In this document: one piece after another, positions 43,569 through 50,768 of the stretch | Layout of the letters: each line of letters starts with the position of its first letter | Numbering within the stretch: the first letter of the stretch is position 1 | From: Filimonas effusa | GTDB lineage: Bacteria > Bacteroidota > Bacteroidia > Chitinophagales > Chitinophagaceae | Reading direction: 5' to 3' | Length of the DNA stretch: 64,000 nt | Assembly: GCF_004118675.1 (NCBI RefSeq) | Contig: NZ_SDHZ01000002.1 | Span: 496,001 to 560,000 of the forward strand | Notes under the pieces: generated by a model | The model's database searches: none | Seen by the model: the letters and a program-made list of their open reading frames with translations, nothing else | Told to the model about the DNA's origin: nothing | Position numbers and translations under genes: made by a program

Positions 43569-44516
43569 TTATTGCGGGATGCGAATCACGAGCTTACCAC
43601 GGGTTTTGCCGGTTTCCTGCTGCAAATGGGCTTCCTTCATTTGGGAAAAATCATAGACATGAGAAATATATGGTCTTATTATTCCTTCCTGCAGCAGGTG
43701 TGCGATCCGGCGCATATCTTCTCCATCCGATTCCACTAAAAAGAAAAAGCCATTTACGCCTTTGTTCCTGGCTTTTTCTGTCACCTCTTCATTCAACCCT
43801 GAAGGAATACTTATCAAGGTACCACCAGCTTTCAGCATCTCCAGGGAACGGTTTATATTGTCGCCGCCGATGGTATCCAGCACGAGATCGATATCGCTAA
43901 CGGCCTCTTCCAGTTTTTGAGTTTTATAGTCGATATGGTTATCAGCTCCAAGGTTCAACACAAAGGCACGGTTTTCAGCAGACGCTGTACCTGTTACATG
44001 TGCGCCGAGGTACCGTGCTATTTGAACCGCGAAATGGCCGACACCTCCGGCAGCAGCATGGATGAGTACTTTTTTACCTTTTATATCTTTTACCTGTTTC
44101 GTAAAAGCCTGCCAGGCGGTTAGCGCCGCCAGGGTTGAAGCCGCAGCCTGTTCAAAAGAGATATTGGCCGGCTTCAACGCCAGGTGTGATGCGGGGGCTG
44201 CGACATATTCGGCATATACCTGTCCGTGTCCCGGAAAGTTCACCATTCCAAATACTTCATCCCCTTCTTTGAAGTCTTTTACAGCATTGCCTGCACGCAC
44301 TATTATGCCAGCAACATCCCATCCCAATACCAGCTTGTGAATTTCCTTTAACCGTCCGTACATACCCTTGCCGGCGCGGGTTTTTACATCGACAGGGTTG
44401 ATGCTGATCGCTTTTACTTTAACCAGGACTTCGTGTGCTGCTATTGCGGGAAGTGGTTGTTCGGAATATGTCAACACCTCTACTCCACCGGGTGCTTTTA
44501 CTATTATGGCTTTCAT
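43569..44516 (-). CDS. NADP-dependent MDR-family oxidoreductase (quinone-oxidoreductase-like)
   Basis: A 315-residue cytoplasmic medium-chain dehydrogenase/reductase without structural-zinc cysteines, as in zeta-crystallin-like quinone oxidoreductases. The GroES-like N-terminal half contains AISINPVDVKTRAG and LGWDVAGII, and the nucleotide-binding half has HAAAGGVGHFAVQIARYLGA. The substrate is unknown. It is divergent from the AraC-type regulator at 44636, whose gap of 119 bases contains an inverted repeat, so the regulator probably controls it. The sigma gene of locus C lies downstream on the same strand. Confidence 0.9.
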   Translation of the reverse strand: MKAIIVKAPGGVEVLTYSEQPLPAIAAHEVLVKVKAISINPVDVKTRAGKGMYGRLKEIHKLVLGWDVAGIIVRAGNAVKDFKEGDEVFGMVNFPGHGQVYAEYVAAPASHLALKPANISFEQAAASTLAALTAWQAFTKQVKDIKGKKVLIHAAAGGVGHFAVQIARYLGAHVTGTASAENRAFVLNLGADNHIDYKTQKLEEAVSDIDLVLDTIGGDNINRSLEMLKAGGTLISIPSGLNEEVTEKARNKGVNGFFFLVESDGEDMRRIAHLLQEGIIRPYISHVYDFSQMKEAHLQQETGKTRGKLVIRIPQ

Positions 44517-44584
44517 ACTACCTTATATTATTTGTTATAAAACACAAAAATCTACTGAAATACTCCAAAAACAGGGTACTTATC

Positions 44585-44600
44585 TTACCATTTCCGGTAA
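44585..44600. promoter_or_regulatory. Inverted repeat in the divergent oxidoreductase/AraC gap
   Basis: TTACC (44585-44589) and GGTAA (44596-44600) are reverse complements six bases apart, 35 bases before the AraC-type start. It could be the regulator's own site; the arms are short. Confidence 0.25.
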
Positions 44601-44635
44601 TTTTACACCATCCAACATGCATTTAAACAGCAGTT

Positions 44636-45487
44636 ATGCAGAAAGAAAGCCTTTACCAGCCGTTTGAGATCGTTTATAAGACACTAGACGAATGCCCGAA
44701 AATGGAGCATAAACACAGCTTCTTCGAGCTGGTATTCATACTATCGGGGACCGGCCAGCAATGCATCAACGAGCACAAATTCAGCTACCATGAGAACCAT
44801 ATGTTTCTTTTAACACCCAACGATTGCCACAAGTTTGATATAGCCACCACCACGACGTTCTTCTTTCTGCGGTTCACAGATATTTATCTCAAGGGAAACG
44901 GGCTGGCTCCTGCTTACGTGGAACAGCTTGAATATATTCTTCATAATGCCAGTCATGAGCCTGGCTGTATCCTGCATCATCAAGCTGATAAAATGCTTGC
45001 CCGTCCCATTATAGAGGCTATTGTAAGAGAGCAACGGAACCAGGATATCAACAGCAAAGAACTGATCACCCAACTTATCAATACACTGATTGTTATAGTG
45101 GCGCGGAATATCATGAAATATATGCCTGCCAAAGTAAATGAGTACTCAGATGATAAGATCCGTAGCATACTTCAATACATACAGCAGCATATTTACGAGC
45201 CTGATAAGATCAGGGCTAAGGAGATCAGTGATCATTTCGGGATTTCCGAATCATACCTGGGCAGATATTTTAAAAAGAATACAGGAGAAAACCTGTTGCA
45301 ATATATTTCGACCTACCGGCTACGGATGATAGAAAACCGCCTGAAGCATAGTGATCTGAGGATTAATGAAATTGCCTTCAGTTTTGGTTTTACCGATGAA
45401 AGCCATCTTAATAAATTCTTCAGGAAGAGCAAAGGGTTAAGTCCTCTTGCTTATAGAAAAGAGGTTCGTTTAAAAGAAAGCGCCTGA
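44636..45487 (+). CDS. AraC-family transcriptional regulator
   Basis: A 283-residue regulator. The N-terminal half is a cupin-like sensing domain (HKHSFFELVFILSGTGQQCI), and about residues 175-275 carry two AraC helix-turn-helix motifs (AKEISDHFGISESYLGRYFK and INEIAFSFGFTDESHLNKFF) with the family signature. The sensed ligand is not readable. It is divergent from the MDR oxidoreductase at 43569-44516, the usual arrangement of a local regulator and its target. Start is ATG 44636 (MQKESLYQPF). Confidence 0.92.
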   Translation: MQKESLYQPFEIVYKTLDECPKMEHKHSFFELVFILSGTGQQCINEHKFSYHENHMFLLTPNDCHKFDIATTTTFFFLRFTDIYLKGNGLAPAYVEQLEYILHNASHEPGCILHHQADKMLARPIIEAIVREQRNQDINSKELITQLINTLIVIVARNIMKYMPAKVNEYSDDKIRSILQYIQQHIYEPDKIRAKEISDHFGISESYLGRYFKKNTGENLLQYISTYRLRMIENRLKHSDLRINEIAFSFGFTDESHLNKFFRKSKGLSPLAYRKEVRLKESA

Positions 45488-45572
45488 AGCCACCAGCAAC
45501 GGTAAATGGGTAATTTTCGCAGTATAGCAGCAGTTTTAACAGTTAGCAGGAGGGCTTATGGTATTTAATAGC

Positions 45573-45580
45573 TACATTTG
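45573..45580 (+). promoter_or_regulatory. Candidate TAnnTTTG promoter box upstream of the helicase
   Basis: TACATTTG fits the -7 consensus. No TTTG is seen at the matching -33 place. If used, it would give a 5' leader of about 190 nt before the DEAD-box gene at 45779; long leaders are common for cold-regulated helicases. The remaining 45488-45778 gap shows no gene. Confidence 0.3.
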
Positions 45581-45778
45581 TAACTGAATTAATTTCTGAG
45601 ACGCGCATAGGTATCACATTTCATCTTCTCCCTTTGTTGAATATACCTGGTCAATCTTTGCTTTACTCAGTATTTTATTTTCTCTATTCAGCGCTTCCCG
45701 CCCATAAATTGCAGTAAGCCTCATTTATTAACATATTGAAGGATATAGTTATACTATCTTTCAATCCTAATTCATTTC

Positions 45779-46906
45779 ATGAACTTTACAGATTTAAAAC
45801 TCATACAACCTATTATAAACGCCGTTTCTGAGATAGGTTATCATCAACCCACTCCCATACAACAACAGGTAATTCCTTTAGTGCTTGAAAAGCGGGACGT
45901 ATTAGGATGCGCACAAACCGGCACGGGTAAAACGGCTGCTTTTGCCATACCTGTGTTGCAGCTATTAAGCCAGCAAAAGACGCTGGGCAAACCCAGGGCT
46001 TTAATACTTACCCCTACACGCGAATTGGCCTTACAGATAGAACGCAACTTCAGCAGCTATGGTAAATATCTCAAATTGAAGCATATTGCCATTTTTGGTG
46101 GCGTACCGCAAGGTAAACAGGTAGCTGCACTGAAAAGCGGTATCGACATACTGATTGCCACGCCGGGACGTCTTATGGACCTTATGGCGCAGGGATTTGC
46201 AGATATTTCCGCTGTCGAGCTCTTTATTCTCGATGAAGCGGATCATATGCTGGATATGGGCTTTATCAGGGATGTGAAAAAGATCATTACCAAAATACCG
46301 GTAAAAAGGCAGACCCTTTTATTTTCAGCTACTATGCCTGCCGAGATCAGGGCGTTCGCCAATACGATACTAAAGCAGCCGGCTGAAGTAAAAGTAGCGC
46401 CTGTTTCTTCTACCGCTACCGGCATTCAGCAATCGGTTTATTTCGTTGAGAAAAGTGAAAAAACAGCGCTGCTTGTTTCTATCCTCAATAAGGATTCTGC
46501 GAGATCGCTTGTTTTTACCCGGACCAAAAGGGGTGCAGACAAACTGGCGAAAAACCTGGAGCGTTCCGGTATTTACGCGGTGGCTATTCACGGCAACAAA
46601 TCGCAGAATGCAAGACAAAAGGCTATCGAAGATTTCCGCAGCAGCCGTTTACGTGTATTGGTAGCTACCGATATTGCGGCAAGGGGTATCGATATCGAGC
46701 ATCTGCCGAGCGTTATCAACTACGAACTACCCAATGTACCTGAAACTTATGTACACCGGATAGGCCGTACCGGAAGGGCTAATGCCATAGGTTCGGCAAT
46801 TTCGTTCTGTGACAACAGCGAAAAAGATGATTTAAAAAATATTCAGAAACTGATAGGTTTCAAGATGCCTGTTCTTAAGGCTGCTACAGGCAATGTTAAA
46901 CAATAG
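45779..46906 (+). CDS. DEAD-box ATP-dependent RNA helicase
   Basis: A 375-residue cytoplasmic helicase close to the bare two-domain core (RhlE/DeaD group). The motifs in order are the Q motif (HQPTPIQQQVIP), I (AQTGTGKTAAF), Ia (PTRELALQ), Ib (TPGRLMDL), II (DEAD), III (SAT), IV (SLVFTRTKRGADKL), V (ATDIAARGIDI) and VI (HRIGRTGR). It unwinds RNA duplexes, for example in ribosome assembly or cold adaptation. The usual basic C-terminal tail is short here. It precedes a desaturase gene 65 bases downstream, which is also often cold-induced. Confidence 0.95.
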   Translation: MNFTDLKLIQPIINAVSEIGYHQPTPIQQQVIPLVLEKRDVLGCAQTGTGKTAAFAIPVLQLLSQQKTLGKPRALILTPTRELALQIERNFSSYGKYLKLKHIAIFGGVPQGKQVAALKSGIDILIATPGRLMDLMAQGFADISAVELFILDEADHMLDMGFIRDVKKIITKIPVKRQTLLFSATMPAEIRAFANTILKQPAEVKVAPVSSTATGIQQSVYFVEKSEKTALLVSILNKDSARSLVFTRTKRGADKLAKNLERSGIYAVAIHGNKSQNARQKAIEDFRSSRLRVLVATDIAARGIDIEHLPSVINYELPNVPETYVHRIGRTGRANAIGSAISFCDNSEKDDLKNIQKLIGFKMPVLKAATGNVKQ

Positions 46907-46971
46907 CAAGTAAAAGCGGGTTACTAACAGGAAGCATATTATTTCCGTACTCATTTATAAAAACACTTCAG

Positions 46972-47733
46972 ATGATCATTTGGATTTTCTTTATCGTAAT
47001 CTGGTACAGTTCTTTGTTTTCACAGACGTTTTTCCAGCATAGGTATGCTGCGCATGGCGCCTTCTCGATGAGCAAGGGATGGGAACGTTTCTTTTTCATT
47101 GTCACCTATATTACGCAAGGGTCTTCGTATATGAGTCCGAAAACGTATGGCATCATGCACCGTTTGCATCATGCCCATACCGATACTGAGTTAGATCCGC
47201 ATTCGCCGGCGTATTCTTCGAATGTATTTTCGATGATGTGGCGTACCCGGACTTTCTACCTCGATATTTATAATAAGAAGATGAAGGTTGACGCACGCTT
47301 CTCCAAGAACCTGCCGGAGTGGGAGACTATGGATCGCATTGGTAACAGCCGGCTTTCGAGGATATTGTGGGTAGTAGCCTATACTGCGTTCTTTTACTTT
47401 TTTGCTACCAATCCCTGGCAGTACGTGTTATTGCCTATCATTATCACCATGGGGGCCTTTCATGGTGCTATCATCAACTGGTTTGCGCATAAGTATGGCT
47501 ATACCAACTTTAAGTTGAAGAATACGTCGATGAACCTGTTGTTTGCAGATGTGCTGATGCTGGGGGAATCCTATCATAATAATCACCACAAGCATCCTTC
47601 TTCTGCCAATTTCGGATACAGGTGGTTTGAGATAGATCCGACTTACCCGTTGATAAAATTGCTGGTGAAAATGAAAATCATCAGGATGTCGAAGCCGGCA
47701 GTTGAAGCTGCGCAGCATAAGCAGGAATGGTAA
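46972..47733 (+). CDS. Membrane fatty-acid (acyl-CoA/acyl-lipid) desaturase
   Basis: A 253-residue integral membrane di-iron desaturase. Three histidine boxes are present: HRYAAHG from His23, HRLHHAHTD near 64 and HNNHHKHP near 203. Membrane segments lie at about residues 1-17, 125-140 and 145-165. It introduces a double bond into fatty acyl chains; the position cannot be read. At 253 residues it is a compact member of the delta-9-like group. The gene follows the DEAD-box helicase on the same strand and ends at a strong terminator. Confidence 0.93.
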   Translation: MIIWIFFIVIWYSSLFSQTFFQHRYAAHGAFSMSKGWERFFFIVTYITQGSSYMSPKTYGIMHRLHHAHTDTELDPHSPAYSSNVFSMMWRTRTFYLDIYNKKMKVDARFSKNLPEWETMDRIGNSRLSRILWVVAYTAFFYFFATNPWQYVLLPIIITMGAFHGAIINWFAHKYGYTNFKLKNTSMNLLFADVLMLGESYHNNHHKHPSSANFGYRWFEIDPTYPLIKLLVKMKIIRMSKPAVEAAQHKQEW

Positions 47734-47742
47734 AGTTATAGT

Positions 47743-47778
47743 AGCAGCCAGGCTGAACATGGGTTTCGCCTGGCTGCT
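47743..47778. terminator. Shared terminator between desaturase and exporter genes
   Basis: AGCAGCCAGGC (47743-47753) pairs perfectly with GCCTGGCTGCT (47768-47778) around a 14-base loop, followed by TTCCATTT on the plus strand. It lies between convergent genes and could end both, though the T-tract is weak. Confidence 0.65.
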
Positions 47779-47783
47779 TCCAT

Positions 47784-48110
47784 TTAATGAGAAACAGCTT
47801 TTAATCCAACGATAGAACCTATCAGGGTCATGATAAAGAAGACACGCCAGAAGCTGGCGGGGTCTTTAAAGAAAAAGATGCCTACCAAAGCTGTGCCTAC
47901 GGCACCGATACCGGTCCATACAGCATAAGCCGTACCTATAGGAAGCTCCTGTATGGCTTTCATCAACAACAACATACTTGCCGTTAATGACACTACGAAA
48001 CCGGCGTACCACCAATAAGACTCCATTCCTGTTGTTGCTTTTGCCTTTCCCAGGCACGATGCAAACGCCACTTCAAACAACCCTGCGATAACCAATATCA
48101 GCCAACTCAT
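47784..48110 (-). CDS. SMR-family transporter, Gdx/SugE type (probable guanidinium exporter)
   Basis: A 108-residue inner-membrane protein with four membrane helices. The conserved proton/substrate-coupling Glu13 is in WLILVIAGLFEVAFA, and the segment LPIGTAYAVWTGIGAVGTAL is characteristic of the Gdx/SugE branch rather than EmrE. These proteins exchange guanidinium for protons. It is a single gene here; SMR subunits work as dimers, and no paired partner gene is seen. No guanidine-riboswitch-like ACGR hairpins were noticed in the 5' gap. Confidence 0.88.
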   Translation of the reverse strand: MSWLILVIAGLFEVAFASCLGKAKATTGMESYWWYAGFVVSLTASMLLLMKAIQELPIGTAYAVWTGIGAVGTALVGIFFFKDPASFWRVFFIMTLIGSIVGLKAVSH

Positions 48111-48258
48111 ATCTTTTGCTTTTGGATCGCAAATTTCGGCAGTGCGGGGCGCAATGAATTTTACAAATGATAAAAAATGACGCCGTAGTTTTCGAGCATT
48201 GGTTTTATTGTTGGCGGTACTGCGCCAATTCAGTCAGCCTTTTCCAATATGAATAGCG

Positions 48259-48284
48259 CTATTGCCGGAAGGATGGGGCAATAG
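48259..48284. repeat. Inverted repeat after the Crp/Fnr gene
   Basis: CTATTGCC (48259-48266) and GGCAATAG (48277-48284) are exact reverse complements with a 10-base loop. No T-run follows on either strand. It may be a weak terminator for the gene at 48303 or a binding site. Confidence 0.3.
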
Positions 48285-48302
48285 TTGTATCGTGCCGAGC
48301 AA

Positions 48303-48866
48303 CTATTTCAATTCGGCTCTAATCCTGCTTAGGCTTACCTGAGTAATTCCCAGGTAGGAGGCGATATGGCCCAGTTGTACACGCTGTAAGAGATGCGGAC
48401 TATACCGCATCAGTTCGCTATAGCGTTCGGAGGCGGTTTTAAACTGACGTGAGATGAGGCGTTCTTCTGTTTTAACCAGTTCTTTTTCGGCCAGTTTTCT
48501 ACCCCAGTTGGCGATATGGATATCTTTCAAATACAATGTTTCCAGTTCATTTGCTTTTAATTGGTACAATTCTGCATCTTCGAGCAGTTCGACGTTTTCG
48601 TATCCTTTTGTACGTTCCACATAACTCTTCATTGATAATACGGGGTCGCCTTCTTTGCCAAACCAGAAAGTGATATCATTGTCTTCCTGGCGGGCATAGG
48701 CCCGGACGATCCCTTTTTTTATGAAGTAAAGTGTGTTCTCGATTTTATCCTGCCGGAACAAGATATGGCCTTTTGGGAAAGAGACTTCCATAATATGCTC
48801 TTTCAGCAAACCAGCGGCAGCTTGCGGGAGCGGGTAGATTGCCTGTATGATTTCGTTGATATGCAT
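48303..48866 (-). CDS. Crp/Fnr-family transcriptional regulator
   Basis: A 187-residue regulator. The N-terminal cyclic-nucleotide-binding fold (FPKGHILFRQDKIENTLYFI, then KKGIVRAYARQED) is followed by a C-terminal helix-turn-helix (VQLGHIASYLGITQVSLSRI). It lacks the cysteines of FNR-type iron-sulfur sensors, and the cAMP-contact sequence is not conserved, so the ligand is unknown. It belongs to the short Bacteroidota group often found near stress or efflux genes. The SMR exporter lies downstream on the same strand but separated by almost 200 bases. Confidence 0.9.
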   Translation of the reverse strand: MHINEIIQAIYPLPQAAAGLLKEHIMEVSFPKGHILFRQDKIENTLYFIKKGIVRAYARQEDNDITFWFGKEGDPVLSMKSYVERTKGYENVELLEDAELYQLKANELETLYLKDIHIANWGRKLAEKELVKTEERLISRQFKTASERYSELMRYSPHLLQRVQLGHIASYLGITQVSLSRIRAELK

Positions 48867-48988
48867 TATTCAAGCGCTTCCAATATACAACGGCGTTGTG
48901 GTTTGGGCAAACAAAAGAGCCCTCCCTGGAAAAGGACGGCCCGGAAAACGGTGTACCAGCACCTAAACAGAGATGGGTGCATTTACCA

Positions 48989-49747
48989 TCAACCCACTTT
49001 CACCTTAGGAAAGCCACCATCGACAAAGACTTCGGAGCCGTGCATAAAAGACGCATCGTCGGATGCGAGGAAGCGGATGACACGCGCCACTTCTTCGGGT
49101 TTTCCGAAACGCGCCAAGGGTATTTGCGGGGCAAACGATCTTGTAAAGTTTTCCATTTGCGCTGCGGTAAGATTCGACCGTTCAAAATAATTTGTTTGAA
49201 TGGGGCCCGGGCTTACAGCATTCACCCTTATACCTTTTGCCGCCAACTCCGCGGCAAAAGTTTTAACGAATGACTGTACAGCTGCCTTTGCTGCTGAATA
49301 GACCGAAGAATTGGGCATTCCTATTTCTGTAACGATAGATGTATTCAGAATAATAACGCTTCCGTTTCGCATCAATGGCAACAATTGCTGCACTGTGAAT
49401 AATGTTCCTTTTACAATAATGTCAAAGAGCTCGTTAAAATGTTCTTCACTGACCTGTTCAACAGGGGCGTATTTTCCAATGCCGGCGTTGACATAGAGAA
49501 TATCAACGTGAGGAACGACGGACACCAGCTTTTCGCGCAACATCAGCAGGTCGGTCATTTTGCCGGCATCGGAGACAATGCCGAAAGCCTGTTCGCCAAG
49601 TTCAGACTGCGTTTCCTGTACCGTGTTCTCATAACGGCCAGTAAAAACGACCTTTGCACCATGATCTATAAACTCTCTTGCCGCGGCTTTACCAATACCG
49701 CTGGTTGCGCCTGTAATAACAGCGATCTTGTTTTCCATTTTTTTCAT
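48989..49747 (-). CDS. Short-chain dehydrogenase/reductase (SDR)
   Basis: A 252-residue NAD(P)-dependent oxidoreductase of the classical SDR group. It has the nucleotide site TGATSGIGKAAA, NAG in LYVNAGIG, the catalytic Ser in ILNTSIVTE and YxxxK in SVYSAAKAAVQSF, and the C-terminal region VDGGF. The substrate is unknown. ATG 49747 and an in-frame ATG at 49738 are both possible starts. It is apparently a single gene. The 266-base gap upstream shows only a short possible gene remnant. Confidence 0.93.
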   Translation of the reverse strand: MKKMENKIAVITGATSGIGKAAAREFIDHGAKVVFTGRYENTVQETQSELGEQAFGIVSDAGKMTDLLMLREKLVSVVPHVDILYVNAGIGKYAPVEQVSEEHFNELFDIIVKGTLFTVQQLLPLMRNGSVIILNTSIVTEIGMPNSSVYSAAKAAVQSFVKTFAAELAAKGIRVNAVSPGPIQTNYFERSNLTAAQMENFTRSFAPQIPLARFGKPEEVARVIRFLASDDASFMHGSEVFVDGGFPKVKVG

Positions 49748-50013
49748 ACAACCTGAATTTTATTTGAAAACAAAATTGCTTTTCAACGTTTACGTGATCA
49801 ATCCGTTTCTTGCTAAATTAGGATGACTACAGGCTGAGCTATACCGTGAGTATGGTTAAGCTCGATTTTTAGCAGGGTAAGATGCCATAAGGGGCAGGGA
49901 ACAGATTAGCCAGCTCTGGGCAACAGAAGAAGAAAAGTTTGAAGCAACCGTTAAAGATGTAACGATCAAGGATGCTCATTGCGGGATAATTTTCGTAAGT
50001 TGGTTGTAAAAAC

Positions 50014-50628
50014 ATGCAACGTACCCGTATTACCACTTTATTCCTTGACATTGGTGGTGTTTTGCTAACGAATGGATGGGACAGGGCCGCACGTAAGCAG
50101 GCTGCCTCTATTTTCTCTCTTGATCTACCGGAGCTGGAAGAGCGGCATCATCTAACTTTCGATACTTATGAAGTGGGAAAGCTGACGCTGGACGAATACC
50201 TGGGCAGGACTGTTTTTTATGAGCCGAGGGATTTCACCAGGGAGGCTTTCAAGGAGTTCATGTATGGGGTAACAACTGCCTATCAACCCATGATAGATCT
50301 TGTATGTCAACTGAAGGCCAAACACGGGCTTAAGCTGGCTATCGTAAATAATGAGGGGCGCGAGCTTAATGAATATCGCATCAGGACTTTCGGGATAGAT
50401 AAGTTCGTTGATTTCTTTATTTCTTCGTGTTTTGTTCATTTCAGGAAGCCTGATCCTGACATCTGGCGTATTGCGCTGGATATAGCCTTGGTAAAGCCTG
50501 AAGAGGTGTTGTATATCGACGACCGGGCGATGTTTGTTTCCGTTGCGGAAGGGCTTGGGATTAATGGGTTGGTGCATGAAGGATATGAGACGACGCGTGG
50601 CAAACTTGCCGAGTGGGGACTTGACTAA
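50014..50628 (+). CDS. HAD-superfamily hydrolase
   Basis: A 204-residue HAD-fold protein. Motif I is FLDIGGVLLT with the nucleophile Asp12 and Gly14 where many phosphatases have the second Asp; YihX-type members also carry Gly here. Motif II is AIVNNE, motif III is FRKPDPD and motif IV is YIDDRAMF. It probably hydrolyses a small phosphorylated metabolite; the substrate cannot be read. The gene ends about 25 bases before a strong terminator. Confidence 0.88.
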   Translation: MQRTRITTLFLDIGGVLLTNGWDRAARKQAASIFSLDLPELEERHHLTFDTYEVGKLTLDEYLGRTVFYEPRDFTREAFKEFMYGVTTAYQPMIDLVCQLKAKHGLKLAIVNNEGRELNEYRIRTFGIDKFVDFFISSCFVHFRKPDPDIWRIALDIALVKPEEVLYIDDRAMFVSVAEGLGINGLVHEGYETTRGKLAEWGLD

Positions 50629-50653
50629 GGAAGGCCGGGAATTCATAAAACAA

Positions 50654-50688
50654 GAGGCCGTATCATAAGCGCGATACGGCCTCGTTTT
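50654..50688 (+). terminator. Rho-independent terminator after the HAD gene
   Basis: GAGGCCGTATC (50654-50664) pairs perfectly with GATACGGCCTC (50673-50683), with an 8-base loop and a GTTTTT tail on the plus strand. The gene at 50769 converges from the other side. Confidence 0.85.
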
Positions 50689-50768
50689 TCTCGGGTAACT
50701 GATGGAGAAGGGTTCCCGTTTAAGCAATTCTCAGCGGCTATTTTTATTTATGAGCCATCCTCTTTCTA

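Noticed and set aside
47784-48302. Guanidine riboswitch before the SMR exporter
   Set aside because: The leader region 48111-48302 shows no paired ACGR-loop hairpins or other ykkC-like pattern that I can see.
49879-50007. An ATG-less plus-strand frame before the HAD gene (REQISQLWATEEEKFEATVK...)
   Set aside because: The composition looks protein-like and it could be the decayed end of an old gene, but there is no start codon, it is under 45 codons and no family is recognised.
50014-50628. HAD protein with a broken active site (Gly at the second Asp of motif I)
   Set aside because: Gly at this position also occurs in the YihX-like HAD group, and the other motifs are intact, so it does not indicate decay.
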